Program-made: the position numbers and the translations under genes
Assembly (NCBI GenBank): GCA_031289815.1
Contig: JAITOS010000049.1
Span: forward strand, 1 to 14,434
Source: Peptococcaceae bacterium
GTDB taxonomy: Bacteria; Bacillota; Desulfitobacteriia; Desulfitobacteriales; Desulfitobacteriaceae
Direction: 5' to 3'
Length of the DNA stretch: 14,434 nucleotides
The notes under the pieces: model-generated
What the model was told of the DNA's origin: nothing
What the model saw: the letters and a program-made list of their open reading frames with translations, nothing else
Database searches by the model: none
In this document: one piece after another, positions 5,828 to 13,052 of the stretch
How the letters are laid out: each line of letters opens with the position of its first letter
Numbering within the stretch: position 1 is the first letter of the stretch

Positions 5828-7324
5828 ATGCGGAAATTGTATGTGTTCGATACGACGCTGAGAGACGGGGAACAATCCCTGGGGATTACGCTGAACGCCA
5901 GGGAGAAGATTGAGATTGCCAGACAGCTGGTCAGCTTGGGAGTCGATGTGATTGAAGCCGGTTTTCCCGCTTCTTCGCCGGGAGATCTCGAATCGGTCAG
6001 CAAGATCGCCAAAGAGGTCAAGGGGGTGACGATCTGCGGTCTGACCAGAGCGGTGGAACAGGATATCGATATTTGCGCGCAGGCCTTGAAACAGGCGGAA
6101 GCGCCGCGCATCCATACCGGTATCGGCGTCTCGCCGGTTCACATGGAGAAGAAATTAAAGATGACCCCGGAACAGGTCATCGAGAGAACGGTGGCCGCGG
6201 TGAAATACGCGAAGAAATATGTCCATGACGTGGAGTTTTACGCGGAGGATTCCTTTCGCAGCGACCGGACGTTTTTGGTAAAGGTGCTGGAGAAGGCGAT
6301 CAGCGCCGGAGCGACCGTGATCAATATTCCGGATACAGTGGGCTACGCCAGTCCCTGGGAATACGGAGAGCTGATCGCCTTTGTGATGAATCAGGTGAAG
6401 AATATCGATCAGGCGGTCGTCAGCGTTCACTGTCATAATGACCTGGGCATGGCGACGGCCAACGCTCTGGCCGGTATCCGCAACGGCGCCGGTCAGGTGG
6501 AAGGAACGATCAACGGGATCGGGGAGCGCGCGGGCAACACGTCGCTGGAAGAAGTGATCATGGCGGTCTTTACGAAACCGACGGCCTATGGCGTGGAGAG
6601 CAGAATTAACACCAGGGAAATCGCACCTACCAGCCGGATCGTCGCCCGGATTACCGGCGTATCGGTGCCGGATCACAAGGCGATCGTAGGGGCCAACGCC
6701 TTTATGCACGCTTCGGGCATTCATCAGGACGGGGTGATCAAAGACCGGGATACCTATGAGATCATTAAACCGGAAGATATCGGCGTACCGCAAAACACGA
6801 TCAGCTTGAGCGCGCGTTCCGGGCGGCACGCGCTTCAGCACCGCCTGGAAGAATTGGGGTATCCCGTGGAGGGAGCGGATCTGGACGACGTTTATGAACG
6901 TTTCCTGAAATTGGCGGACGCTAAAAAGGAGATCTTCGATCAAGACCTCTTTGCCCTGATGGGGGACAAGGAATCCTTTACGGAATCCATCCAGGTGAAA
7001 AATATGTCGTTTGCCACCAACTTGAGTAAAATAGCGACGGCGACGGTCACGCTGGAACTGAACGGCGTAGAGACCACCGACGCGGCGACGGGCAACGGTC
7101 TGGTCAGCGCTCTGTTCAATACGATCGGCCGGATCACCGGGAATACCGCCGGGGTGGAGGACTACGCGGTGAAATCCGTTACCAGAGGCAACGAGGCGAT
7201 TGGCGAGGCGACGGTGAAGCTGCGGAATGATAAAGGCGCTTTGGTCGTCGGTAAGGGTTTCTCCACCGATGTGATCGAGGCGAGCGCGAAGGCGTATATC
7301 AATGCCGTGATGAAGTCCCGTTAG
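5828..7324 (+). CDS. leuA: 2-isopropylmalate synthase
   Basis: LeuA condenses acetyl-CoA with 2-oxoisovalerate, the first committed step of leucine synthesis. The 498-residue length is usual for the short bacterial form. The TIM-barrel domain shows D-T-T-L-R-D-G-E-Q-S (8-17), the metal-binding H-C-H-N-D-L-G (201-207), N-G-I-G-E-R-A-G-N (229-237) and G-I-H-Q-D-G (297-302). The C-terminal part (~395-498) is the LeuA dimer domain that usually senses leucine. The start follows GGAGGA with good spacing. Citramalate or homocitrate synthase is a possible alternative in this superfamily, but the leucine T-box upstream favours IPMS. leuBCD are not in the window. The stop is only 11 nt from the end of a convergent gene, with no terminator between. 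Confidence 0.93.
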   Translation: MRKLYVFDTTLRDGEQSLGITLNAREKIEIARQLVSLGVDVIEAGFPASSPGDLESVSKIAKEVKGVTICGLTRAVEQDIDICAQALKQAEAPRIHTGIGVSPVHMEKKLKMTPEQVIERTVAAVKYAKKYVHDVEFYAEDSFRSDRTFLVKVLEKAISAGATVINIPDTVGYASPWEYGELIAFVMNQVKNIDQAVVSVHCHNDLGMATANALAGIRNGAGQVEGTINGIGERAGNTSLEEVIMAVFTKPTAYGVESRINTREIAPTSRIVARITGVSVPDHKAIVGANAFMHASGIHQDGVIKDRDTYEIIKPEDIGVPQNTISLSARSGRHALQHRLEELGYPVEGADLDDVYERFLKLADAKKEIFDQDLFALMGDKESFTESIQVKNMSFATNLSKIATATVTLELNGVETTDAATGNGLVSALFNTIGRITGNTAGVEDYAVKSVTRGNEAIGEATVKLRNDKGALVVGKGFSTDVIEASAKAYINAVMKSR

Positions 7325-7335
7325 CGGCAGTACGG

Positions 7336-7605
7336 TCAGGAGTGACAGCCGCAACCGCAATGCGAGGAGTGGGCAGGTTGCGCTTTGGCGGCGGGTTCAC
7401 GCAGCAATTGCTGCGCCAGATGCTCGGTATAGCCGCCGTTATGCCGCCGGATTTCCTGGGCCAAGGTGACGACGGCTTGAATATCTTCTTTGCTCATTCC
7501 CTGCGCGAGGGCTTCGCTGACGGCTTCACGCAGAGCGGGAAGGGCGTTGGCGGCGGTTGCGGCGGCGATTTGAGCGGTGAGGGATAGGAAGGGTTGAAGG
7601 GACAT
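7336..7605 (-). CDS. small carboxymuconolactone-decarboxylase-like protein with Cys/His tail
   Basis: This 89-residue protein is on the opposite strand to its neighbours and is supported by an ideal AGGAGG site 8 nt before its ATG. Residues ~10-55 are helical and include A-L-P-A-L-R-E-A-V-S-E-A-L, G-M-S-K-E-D-I-Q-A-V and V-T-L-A-Q-E-I-R. This resembles the central helices of CMD/AhpD-like proteins, where 'AL..G.s.eEI.eav..a' is usual. The catalytic C-x-x-C of AhpD is absent. The tail ends H-S-S-H-C-G-C-G-C-H-S, three Cys and three His within 11 residues, which looks like a metal or haem-cofactor binding tail. The chemical function is unknown. It may be a redox or metal-handling accessory, but the context (leuA and a flavoprotein gene) does not settle that. 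Confidence 0.75.
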   Translation of the reverse strand: MSLQPFLSLTAQIAAATAANALPALREAVSEALAQGMSKEDIQAVVTLAQEIRRHNGGYTEHLAQQLLREPAAKAQPAHSSHCGCGCHS

Positions 7606-7617
7606 GGGAAAAACCTC

Positions 7618-7660
7618 CTGTCAAAAACATATTTTTTATTATATTATCTCACTGGAAGGA
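7618..7660. promoter_or_regulatory. AT-rich divergent promoter region
   Basis: An AT-rich island separates the minus-strand CMD-like gene from the plus-strand flavoprotein operon. On the minus strand a perfect TATAAT lies at 7643-7638, with a poor -35. On the plus strand CTGTCA (7618-7623) and TATTAT (7642-7647), 18 nt apart, form a plausible promoter for the eight-gene operon. The two elements overlap, so the transcription units may compete. The hexamers are imperfect and the assignment is tentative. Confidence 0.42.
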
Positions 7661-7726
7661 AAAAAACAAAAGCGTGGGGAAAGAAAGTCTCAGGAGAATG
7701 CGGAGCGGGCAAAGCGGGAGTGAAGG

Positions 7727-9010
7727 ATGATGGCTCAACAAAGGACGGCGGACGGCGGGGTCGTAGTCGTCGGCGGCGGCGCCGCCGGGATGATGGCCGC
7801 GGGGCAAGCTGCTATGGCAGGCGCCGCGGTGCGGTTACTGGAAAAGAAAGAGCGCTTGGGCAGCAAGGTGTTGATCTCCGGGAAAGGGCGCTGCAACCTG
7901 ACTCATGACGCGCGGGCCGAAGAATTGATCGAGGCTTATCCGGGGAACGGGCGTTTTTTGCAGGGGATATTGCATGAGTTTGACAGCGGACGGTTGCGTG
8001 AATTCTTTGCCGAATACGGACTGGAAACGAAAACAGAGCGGGGAGGGCGCGTTTTTCCCGTGTCCGAGGCAGCGAAAGATGTGGTTCAGGCTCTGAGCCA
8101 ATACTTGCAGGCCGGTGGCGTCGCCGTCGAGTGCCGTCAGACAGTTAAAGAAATTCAGCTGAAGGACGGACGAGTGAGCGGGGTTCGTACAGCCGCCGGG
8201 GTGATTCCGGGAAAAGCGGTGATTATCTGCACCGGCGGCGCTTCCTATCCGGGGACGGGTTCCACCGGGGATGGCTACCGGATCGCTCAGGCGCTGGGAC
8301 ATACCGTGGTGACGCCGCGCCCGTCTCTGGTTCCTTTGCGGACGCGGGAAGACTGGGTGCAAGAAGTGCAGGGCTTGTCGCTGCGCAACGTCGAGGTTTC
8401 CTTATGGGTTCGCGGTAAAAAGAAGGCCGCTAAGTTTGGCGAGATGCTGTTTACCCATTTCGGGCTGTCCGGGCCGGTGATCCTGACGTTAAGCCGGGAA
8501 GCGGACGAGGCGCTGCGGGCGGGCGAGGAGGTTCGTTTGCAGATCGATCTGAAGCCGGCTTTAACCCAGGAGCAGTTAGATCTCCGTTTGCAGCGGGATT
8601 TTCAGCGGTTCAGCAATAAACAGTGTAAACAGGCCCTGGACGACCTGCTGCCGAAGAGCTTAATTCCCGTGGTGATCCGCTTATCCGGCATTGATCCTGA
8701 ACGCGTGGTTCATCAAATGACGCGGGAAGAACGGCAGCGTCTGGGGAAATTGCTCAAAGCGCTGACCCTGACCCTGACCGGCGCCTTGCCGCTGGCGGCG
8801 GCGATTGTTACCGCGGGCGGGGTGGACGTGAAGGAGATTGACCCGAAAACCCTGGCTTCCCGCAAGGTTCAGGGGCTTTATTGGGCGGGGGAAGTGGTGG
8901 ATGTGGACGGCGTTACCGGCGGCTATAATCTGCAAGCGGCCTTTGCTATGGGCTATCGGGCCGGACGAGCGGCCGCGTACTATGTTACCGGCGAAAACCA
9001 GAGGTCTTAG
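7727..9010 (+). CDS. HI0933-family FAD-dependent oxidoreductase (YtfP/YhiN-like)
   Basis: A 427-residue flavoprotein. The N-terminal Rossmann motif is V-V-G-G-G-A-A-G-M-M-A-A (14-25), with the acidic FAD-ribose residue Glu39 in L-L-E-K-K. The family-specific V-L-I-S-G-K-G-R-C-N-L-T follows at 48-59. A second FAD segment, near the C-terminus, reads G-L-Y-W-A-G-E-V-V-D-V-D-G then G-G-Y-N-L-Q-A-A-F. These are diagnostic of the HI0933/BaiN-like family, whose physiological substrate is generally unknown. There are two adjacent ATG codons (7727 and 7730). A GGGAG site at 7716-7720 serves either. It heads the plus-strand operon that ends with aroA. HI0933-type genes are often found beside housekeeping biosynthetic genes in Firmicutes, so a direct role in aromatic synthesis need not follow. 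Confidence 0.92.
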   Translation: MMAQQRTADGGVVVVGGGAAGMMAAGQAAMAGAAVRLLEKKERLGSKVLISGKGRCNLTHDARAEELIEAYPGNGRFLQGILHEFDSGRLREFFAEYGLETKTERGGRVFPVSEAAKDVVQALSQYLQAGGVAVECRQTVKEIQLKDGRVSGVRTAAGVIPGKAVIICTGGASYPGTGSTGDGYRIAQALGHTVVTPRPSLVPLRTREDWVQEVQGLSLRNVEVSLWVRGKKKAAKFGEMLFTHFGLSGPVILTLSREADEALRAGEEVRLQIDLKPALTQEQLDLRLQRDFQRFSNKQCKQALDDLLPKSLIPVVIRLSGIDPERVVHQMTREERQRLGKLLKALTLTLTGALPLAAAIVTAGGVDVKEIDPKTLASRKVQGLYWAGEVVDVDGVTGGYNLQAAFAMGYRAGRAAAYYVTGENQRS

Positions 9011-9051
9011 CGGCGGCGGGAGCGCATAAACATACCGATGAGGTGATGTTT

Positions 9052-9543
9052 GTGCGTCGCGGTTTAGGGGAATATCTCCTGAGGTTGATCCATCATAGTG
9101 AGAAAAAAATCATCCGGATGATGGTGTTTGCTTGTTTAGCCCTGACGGTGACGCAATGTTGGCGGGCGCGGGATCCCTTGCAATTCTACTTGGCTTTCGC
9201 GCAGAAGATTGAGGAAACCGCGATGGACGTCCGGAGCCAGCCGGTTCCGGCGATGTCGGCGGAGCAGACGGCGCGGCCCTTGCCGGAGAGCTGGGCGGTC
9301 GTCTTGAAGGCGCAGCCGGCGGCGGCAGTGAAAGTGAGTCAGAATGGAGAGCTTTTAGGGACGTTGAGCCAGGGGGAACTGACGCTGAAGGTTCAAGCGG
9401 GAAAAATTCAGTTAGATGGCCGCGAGATTCGGGAGTTGATTCGGGTTCAGGTCGTTCGCACAGCCGCCCCGCTCTCCCAGCCGCAAGTCAATCAGGTCTA
9501 TCTCCTTCAGGGAAACGTACAAGAGATTCCCGTAACGCCGTAA
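9052..9543 (+). CDS. single-pass membrane protein of unknown function
   Basis: This reading gives 163 residues from a GTG at 9052, chosen because GAGGTG (9040-9045) is correctly spaced for it. GTG 9043 and ATG 9046 in the same frame sit on top of that site. A short basic N-terminus (residues 1-22, many Arg, Lys and His) precedes a hydrophobic helix at ~23-36 (M-M-V-F-A-C-L-A-L-T-V). The remainder, residues ~40-163, is polar and probably external. It is mainly Pro/Ala/Gln-rich, then beta-like (G-E-L-T-L-K-V-Q-A-G-K-I-Q-L). I recognise no family. It sits 41 nt after the flavoprotein gene and 39 nt before the cysteine-peptidase-like gene, and is presumably co-transcribed with them. The N-terminal segment could also act as an uncleaved signal anchor. 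Confidence 0.7.
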   Translation: MRRGLGEYLLRLIHHSEKKIIRMMVFACLALTVTQCWRARDPLQFYLAFAQKIEETAMDVRSQPVPAMSAEQTARPLPESWAVVLKAQPAAAVKVSQNGELLGTLSQGELTLKVQAGKIQLDGREIRELIRVQVVRTAAPLSQPQVNQVYLLQGNVQEIPVTP

Positions 9544-9582
9544 GGGAATAATCAAGAAAAGAATGACCAGGAGTTGTGGCAC

Positions 9583-10218
9583 ATGATGATGAAGTCCATC
9601 GCTGACCGAAGCGTATTCAACATATGGGATGAAGAGAGCCGGACGTTTGCCTGTGGCTGTATGCAGCAATGGTATACGACGGAATGGAAGCGCCGAGCGG
9701 GGTGCGGCCCCTCGGTGGCTTCTAATCTGTTGCTGTATCTGAATCAAACGCGTTCTAGCATTGACTTAGGCGACGATTTTACCAGCAGAGAGCGTTGCCT
9801 GAGATTAATGGAAGAGGTGTGGGAGTTTGTCACCCCGAAGATCGGGGGAGTTTCGACGACGAAGCGCTTTTATACCGCCCTGGAGGCTTACTTACAGGCC
9901 AAAGCGCTTCAAGCCGCCTATGATTTCTGCAATGTTCCGGTGCAAAAAGCTAAACGCCCGGCCCTGGATGAGGTGTTAGGCTTTATCGGCGGGGCGCTGG
10001 CGAAAGATGTGCCGGTCGCTTTCCTGAATTTGTGCAACGGTCAGGAGAAAGATCTGGATCAATGGCACTGGGTGACGATCATTGCCCTGGAATATACGGA
10101 GGACAAGCGCGGCGCTGAGATTGAATTCCTGGATGAAGGTAAAATATGGAGGATCAATCTGGCCTCTTGGTATGCTACCACCACGCTGGGCGGCGGCTTT
10201 GTCTGCTTTAATGCTTGA
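9583..10218 (+). CDS. C39/papain-like cysteine peptidase-like protein
   Basis: Starting at ATG 9583, nine nt after AGGAG (9569-9573), the protein has 211 residues. An upstream in-frame TTG abuts the ribosome binding site and is unlikely. It has no signal peptide or membrane helix. R-A-G-C-G-P-S-V-A-S-N (38-48) matches the nucleophile helix of C39-like peptidases (Cys41). Q-W-H-W-V-T-I-I (160-167) supplies a candidate catalytic His162. F-L-D-E-G (182-186) supplies an Asp in the expected third position. The order Cys-His-Asp and the spacing agree with a papain-fold protease, but the substrate is unknown and no double-glycine transporter is present. A nearby cluster C-G-C (24-26) is also notable. 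It lies between the membrane protein and the HutP-like gene in the operon. Confidence 0.68.
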   Translation: MMMKSIADRSVFNIWDEESRTFACGCMQQWYTTEWKRRAGCGPSVASNLLLYLNQTRSSIDLGDDFTSRERCLRLMEEVWEFVTPKIGGVSTTKRFYTALEAYLQAKALQAAYDFCNVPVQKAKRPALDEVLGFIGGALAKDVPVAFLNLCNGQEKDLDQWHWVTIIALEYTEDKRGAEIEFLDEGKIWRINLASWYATTTLGGGFVCFNA

Positions 10219-10235
10219 CGAGTAAGGAGGATGCA

Positions 10236-10676
10236 ATGACGACTCAGAGTAAAAAGATTACCACCGCGGCTCTGCGCATGGCGATGACGGATAGCCGGGA
10301 AGAAGAAGGGCATCTGAAGGAATTCTATGCGCGTCAGGGGATCAAGGCCGCGGCGGTGGATTATGGCGGGGAATACATCAGCGCCGTAAAAAAGATTATT
10401 GAACGGGCGGTGATTGCCGCTAAACGGGAAGGCGTGATCAGGGAAACCCACGGCGAAGAGGGGGCGGTAGCCGGCGCGACCCACGAAGCCTTGACGCAGA
10501 TCATGCCGAAGGCGCTGGGATTGAATATCGGAGGGAAGATAGGGATCGCCCGCTATGATGAACACCTGACCGTCGCCGTGTTTTTTGGCATCGGCTTGCT
10601 GCACCTGGATGAAGTGTCGGTCGGCATGGGGCATCGGGCGGTACCAAAGGAAATGGAGGGGACCCGTCATGATTAG
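10236..10676 (+). CDS. HutP-family protein (putative RNA-binding regulator)
   Basis: This 146-residue protein matches Bacillus HutP (~148-151 residues) in length and layout. It has an N-terminal helix (A-A-L-R-M-A-M-T), the central helix V-K-K-I-I-E-R-A-V-I-A-A-K-R-E-G-V-I-R-E (51-70), the helix E-A-L-T-Q-I (84-89) and beta strands R-Y-D-E-H-L-T-V-A-V-F-F-G-I-G. It ends near a V-G-M-G-H-R segment. In Bacillus, HutP binds RNA with L-histidine and Mg2+ to prevent termination in the hut operon. The histidines that do this there (H73 and H77 in H-A-L-Y-H) are replaced by Gly77 and Gly80 or 81 in this protein, and His83 lies in a new register. It may therefore sense another ligand. The start follows AAGGAGG (10224-10230), and the gene overlaps aroH by 8 nt. 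The family assignment rests on recalled sequence. Confidence 0.8.
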   Translation: MTTQSKKITTAALRMAMTDSREEEGHLKEFYARQGIKAAAVDYGGEYISAVKKIIERAVIAAKREGVIRETHGEEGAVAGATHEALTQIMPKALGLNIGGKIGIARYDEHLTVAVFFGIGLLHLDEVSVGMGHRAVPKEMEGTRHD

Positions 10677-11028
10677 AGGAATCAGGGGAGCGATCACCGT
10701 AGAGGAGAATACGGCGGCGGCGATGGCGGAAGCCACGCAGGAAATGCTGCGGCACATACTGGAGCGGAATCAGCTGGATACGGAAGTGATTGCCAGCGCG
10801 CTGTTTACGGTGACGGCGGATTTGGACGCGATGTTTCCGGCGACGGCGGCGCGGGAGATCGGCTGGGACCAAGTTCCCATGATGTGTACCAACGAAATAC
10901 CGGTGCCCGGTTCTTTGCGGCGGTGTATCAGGGTGTTGCTTCAGGTGAATACCGCGGTCCCTCAGAGCGATATCCGGCACGTCTATTTGCGCAAGGCGGT
11001 CGTCTTGCGTGAAGATCTGAACAACTGA
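10669..11028 (+). CDS. aroH: chorismate mutase, AroH type
   Basis: AroH converts chorismate to prephenate, the branch point toward tyrosine and phenylalanine. The 119-residue protein begins M-I-R-G-I-R-G-A-I-T-V-E, close to Bacillus subtilis AroH. It shows Arg6, Phe56, Cys73, Glu76, Arg88 (in R-R-C-I-R-V-L) and Tyr106 at the positions of the B. subtilis active-site residues. The trimeric enzyme binds substrate between subunits. An upstream in-frame start exists but lies within the HutP-like gene. The ATG at 10669 has GGAGGGG before it and matches the family start. It overlaps the previous gene by 8 nt, so translational coupling is likely. It is monofunctional, and the DAHP synthase downstream has no fused mutase domain. 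Confidence 0.95.
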   Translation: MIRGIRGAITVEENTAAAMAEATQEMLRHILERNQLDTEVIASALFTVTADLDAMFPATAAREIGWDQVPMMCTNEIPVPGSLRRCIRVLLQVNTAVPQSDIRHVYLRKAVVLREDLNN

Positions 11029-11119
11029 GGGTAGCTCCTGGGAGCGGGTGGGCGCGGCGCCGCATGAAAAGGAGCAGACTGGAAAATACTAGGCAGGACG
11101 GTAGAAAGGGGAAAGAAAA

Positions 11120-12151
11120 ATGATTGTGGTGTTGAGAAAAGGATCGGGCGAGACGGAGATCCAAGAGGTGGTAGGACGGTTGAGCGAAGCGGGTTTTTCC
11201 GTGCATATATCCCAGGGGGTGGAAAAATCGCTGATTGGAGCGATCGGAGATCGTTCCCGTATCGAAGAATTGTCGCTGGAGGCGCTGTCTTGTGTGGAAA
11301 AAGTGGTGCCGATCCTAGCGCCGTATAAGCTGGTGAGCCGGGAATTTCACCCGGAGGACAGCGTGATCACGGTGGGGGGACAGAGGATTGGCGGCCCGGA
11401 AATTCAGGTGATGGCCGGACCGTGCGCGGTGGAAAGCCGGGAGCAGATTCTGGAGACGGCGGCGGCGGTGAAGGAAGCCGGAGCCAACTTTTTGCGCGGC
11501 GGCGCTTTTAAACCAAGGACTTCGCCGTACTCTTTTCAGGGGTTGGGAGAAGAAGGCTTGCGCTATCTGGCGGAAGCCAGGGAAAAGACCGGTTTGCTCG
11601 TGGTCACGGAAGTGGTTGACGCGCGCGATATTGAATTAGTGGCTTCCTACGCGGATATTCTCCAGGTCGGGGCCAGAAATATGCAGAACTTTTTGCTGTT
11701 GAAGGAATTATCGATGTTGGACAAGCCGGTTCTGTTAAAAAGAGGACTGTCGGCGACGCTGGAGGAATGGATGATGGCCGCTGAGTATATTATGGCCGGT
11801 GGTAATTATCAGGTGATTTTCTGTGAACGCGGGATTCGTACCTTTGAAACCTATACGCGCAATACCCTGGATCTGACGATGGTTCCGGCGTTGCAGCTGC
11901 TCTCGCATCTGCCGGTGATCGTTGATCCCAGTCATGGGACCGGAAAATGGCAGCTGGTTCCGCCTATGGCCCAGGCGGCGTTGGCGGCGGGCGCGGACGG
12001 CTTGATCGTGGAGGTTCATCCTTGTCCGGAAAAAGCGGTATCGGATGGAAAACAATCCCTGAACCTTGAGAACTTCCGGGAGATGATGAAGCGCTTAGAG
12101 AAAATCGCCCGCGTTTTGGGGCGCAGCCTGAAGGGAGTTGCCGGCGAGTGA
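11120..12151 (+). CDS. aroF: 3-deoxy-7-phosphoheptulonate (DAHP) synthase, AroA-I-beta type
   Basis: DAHP synthase joins phosphoenolpyruvate and erythrose 4-phosphate, the first step of the shikimate pathway. The 343 residues divide into an N-terminal ferredoxin-like domain (~1-70), which in Thermotoga-type enzymes mediates Tyr/Phe feedback, and a TIM barrel. The barrel has M-A-G-P-C-A-V-E-S (98-106), K-P-R-T-S-P-Y-S-F-Q-G (131-141), V-D-P-S-H-G-T-G (268-275) and E-V-H-P (298-301). Likely metal ligands are Cys102, His272, Glu298 and Asp309. The ATG at 11120 follows an AAAGGGG site. A 91-nt spacer separates it from aroH. It overlaps tyrA by 4 nt (GTGA), so these two are coupled. Confidence 0.95.
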   Translation: MIVVLRKGSGETEIQEVVGRLSEAGFSVHISQGVEKSLIGAIGDRSRIEELSLEALSCVEKVVPILAPYKLVSREFHPEDSVITVGGQRIGGPEIQVMAGPCAVESREQILETAAAVKEAGANFLRGGAFKPRTSPYSFQGLGEEGLRYLAEAREKTGLLVVTEVVDARDIELVASYADILQVGARNMQNFLLLKELSMLDKPVLLKRGLSATLEEWMMAAEYIMAGGNYQVIFCERGIRTFETYTRNTLDLTMVPALQLLSHLPVIVDPSHGTGKWQLVPPMAQAALAAGADGLIVEVHPCPEKAVSDGKQSLNLENFREMMKRLEKIARVLGRSLKGVAGE

Positions 12152-13041
12152 AGGCGGAAGAGCAATGCTTGCTGGCACCCGGCTGGAGAGGGGAGCGCGT
12201 TCCCCGCGCCTGTGTGATCGGCTTGGGATTGATGGGCGGCTCCTGGGCGGGGGCTTTACAGGCGAGAGGATGGCAGGTATGGGCGGTAGAACGGCAAGCG
12301 GCAAGCCTGGAACAGGCAAGGGAGCGCGGGTGGATTCGTGAAGGCTGGAGCGTCCTTCCGGCGCGGCTGGATGTGGATCTGGTGATCATCGCTTTGCCGT
12401 TACCGGCGGTCTTGACTATTTTGCCGGACGCGGCGGCGTGTTTCGCGGCGGGTACGATCGTCATGGATGTGAGCAGCCTGAAAACAGCAGTCTGCGCGGC
12501 GGCGCCGGTTCTGACCGCCAAGGGTATTCATTTTGTCGGCGGCCATCCGATGACGGGATCGGAGAAGTCAGGGTTTGAAGCGGCCAAGCCGGATTTGTTT
12601 TACGGTTATCCTTATGTCCTGACCCCGCTTCCGGATTGTCCGGCGGCGGTGTTGGAAGCGCTCCGTCAGTTGATCGGACAACTGGGGGCGCGGCTGGTCT
12701 TGCGGGAGCCTGCTTTGCACGATCAGGAGGCGGCGATGATCAGCCATATTCCTCACGTGCTGTCGGTAGCGCTGACACTGGCGGCGGGGGATATGCGAGC
12801 GGCAGGATTGGAAGCGTTGGAATTGGCCGGACGCAGTTTCCGTGAAATGACGCGTATTGCGGATAGTTCGCCGGAGATGTGGCGGGAGATTATGCTGAAT
12901 AACGCCGAGGCGATTCTGGCGGGTCTGAAAATTTGCCAGGAGCGGCTGGATGAATTTCGCGGCTATATCGAACAAGGAGACGGCGACGGCGTGGCTCAAG
13001 CGTTTCAACAAGCGCGCCGTGTCCGCGAAGATCTTTTTTGA
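12148..13041 (+). CDS. tyrA: prephenate dehydrogenase
   Basis: TyrA oxidatively decarboxylates prephenate to 4-hydroxyphenylpyruvate with NAD+, the step committing to tyrosine. The 297 residues begin with a GTG that overlaps the aroF stop. The NAD fold has V-I-G-L-G-L-M-G-G-S (23-32) with Glu48 at the end of the second strand. It is followed by D-V-S-S-L-K (107-112), G-G-H-P-M-T-G-S-E-K-S-G (131-142), H-D-Q-E-A-A-M-I-S-H-I-P-H (191-203) and F-R-E-M-T-R-I-A-D-S-S-P. There is no C-terminal ACT domain, unlike the longer Bacillus enzyme, so tyrosine feedback must occur elsewhere, for instance through the N-terminal domain of AroF. The 20-residue N-terminal extension before the Rossmann fold is slightly longer than usual. 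Confidence 0.95.
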   Translation: MKAEEQCLLAPGWRGERVPRACVIGLGLMGGSWAGALQARGWQVWAVERQAASLEQARERGWIREGWSVLPARLDVDLVIIALPLPAVLTILPDAAACFAAGTIVMDVSSLKTAVCAAAPVLTAKGIHFVGGHPMTGSEKSGFEAAKPDLFYGYPYVLTPLPDCPAAVLEALRQLIGQLGARLVLREPALHDQEAAMISHIPHVLSVALTLAAGDMRAAGLEALELAGRSFREMTRIADSSPEMWREIMLNNAEAILAGLKICQERLDEFRGYIEQGDGDGVAQAFQQARRVREDLF

Positions 13042-13052
13042 GAGGGGGTCAA

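Noticed and set aside
6155..7360. 401-codon open frame on the minus strand
   Set aside because: It is fully antisense to leuA, has no ribosome binding site, and its composition (rich in Arg, His, Asp and Gly) is what codon-biased antisense frames give.
11090..11104. TAG/CAG triplets as a canonical HutP RNA site
   Set aside because: The spacings (1 and 5 nt between triplets) do not match the regular four-nt spacing described for Bacillus HutP, so no site is annotated.
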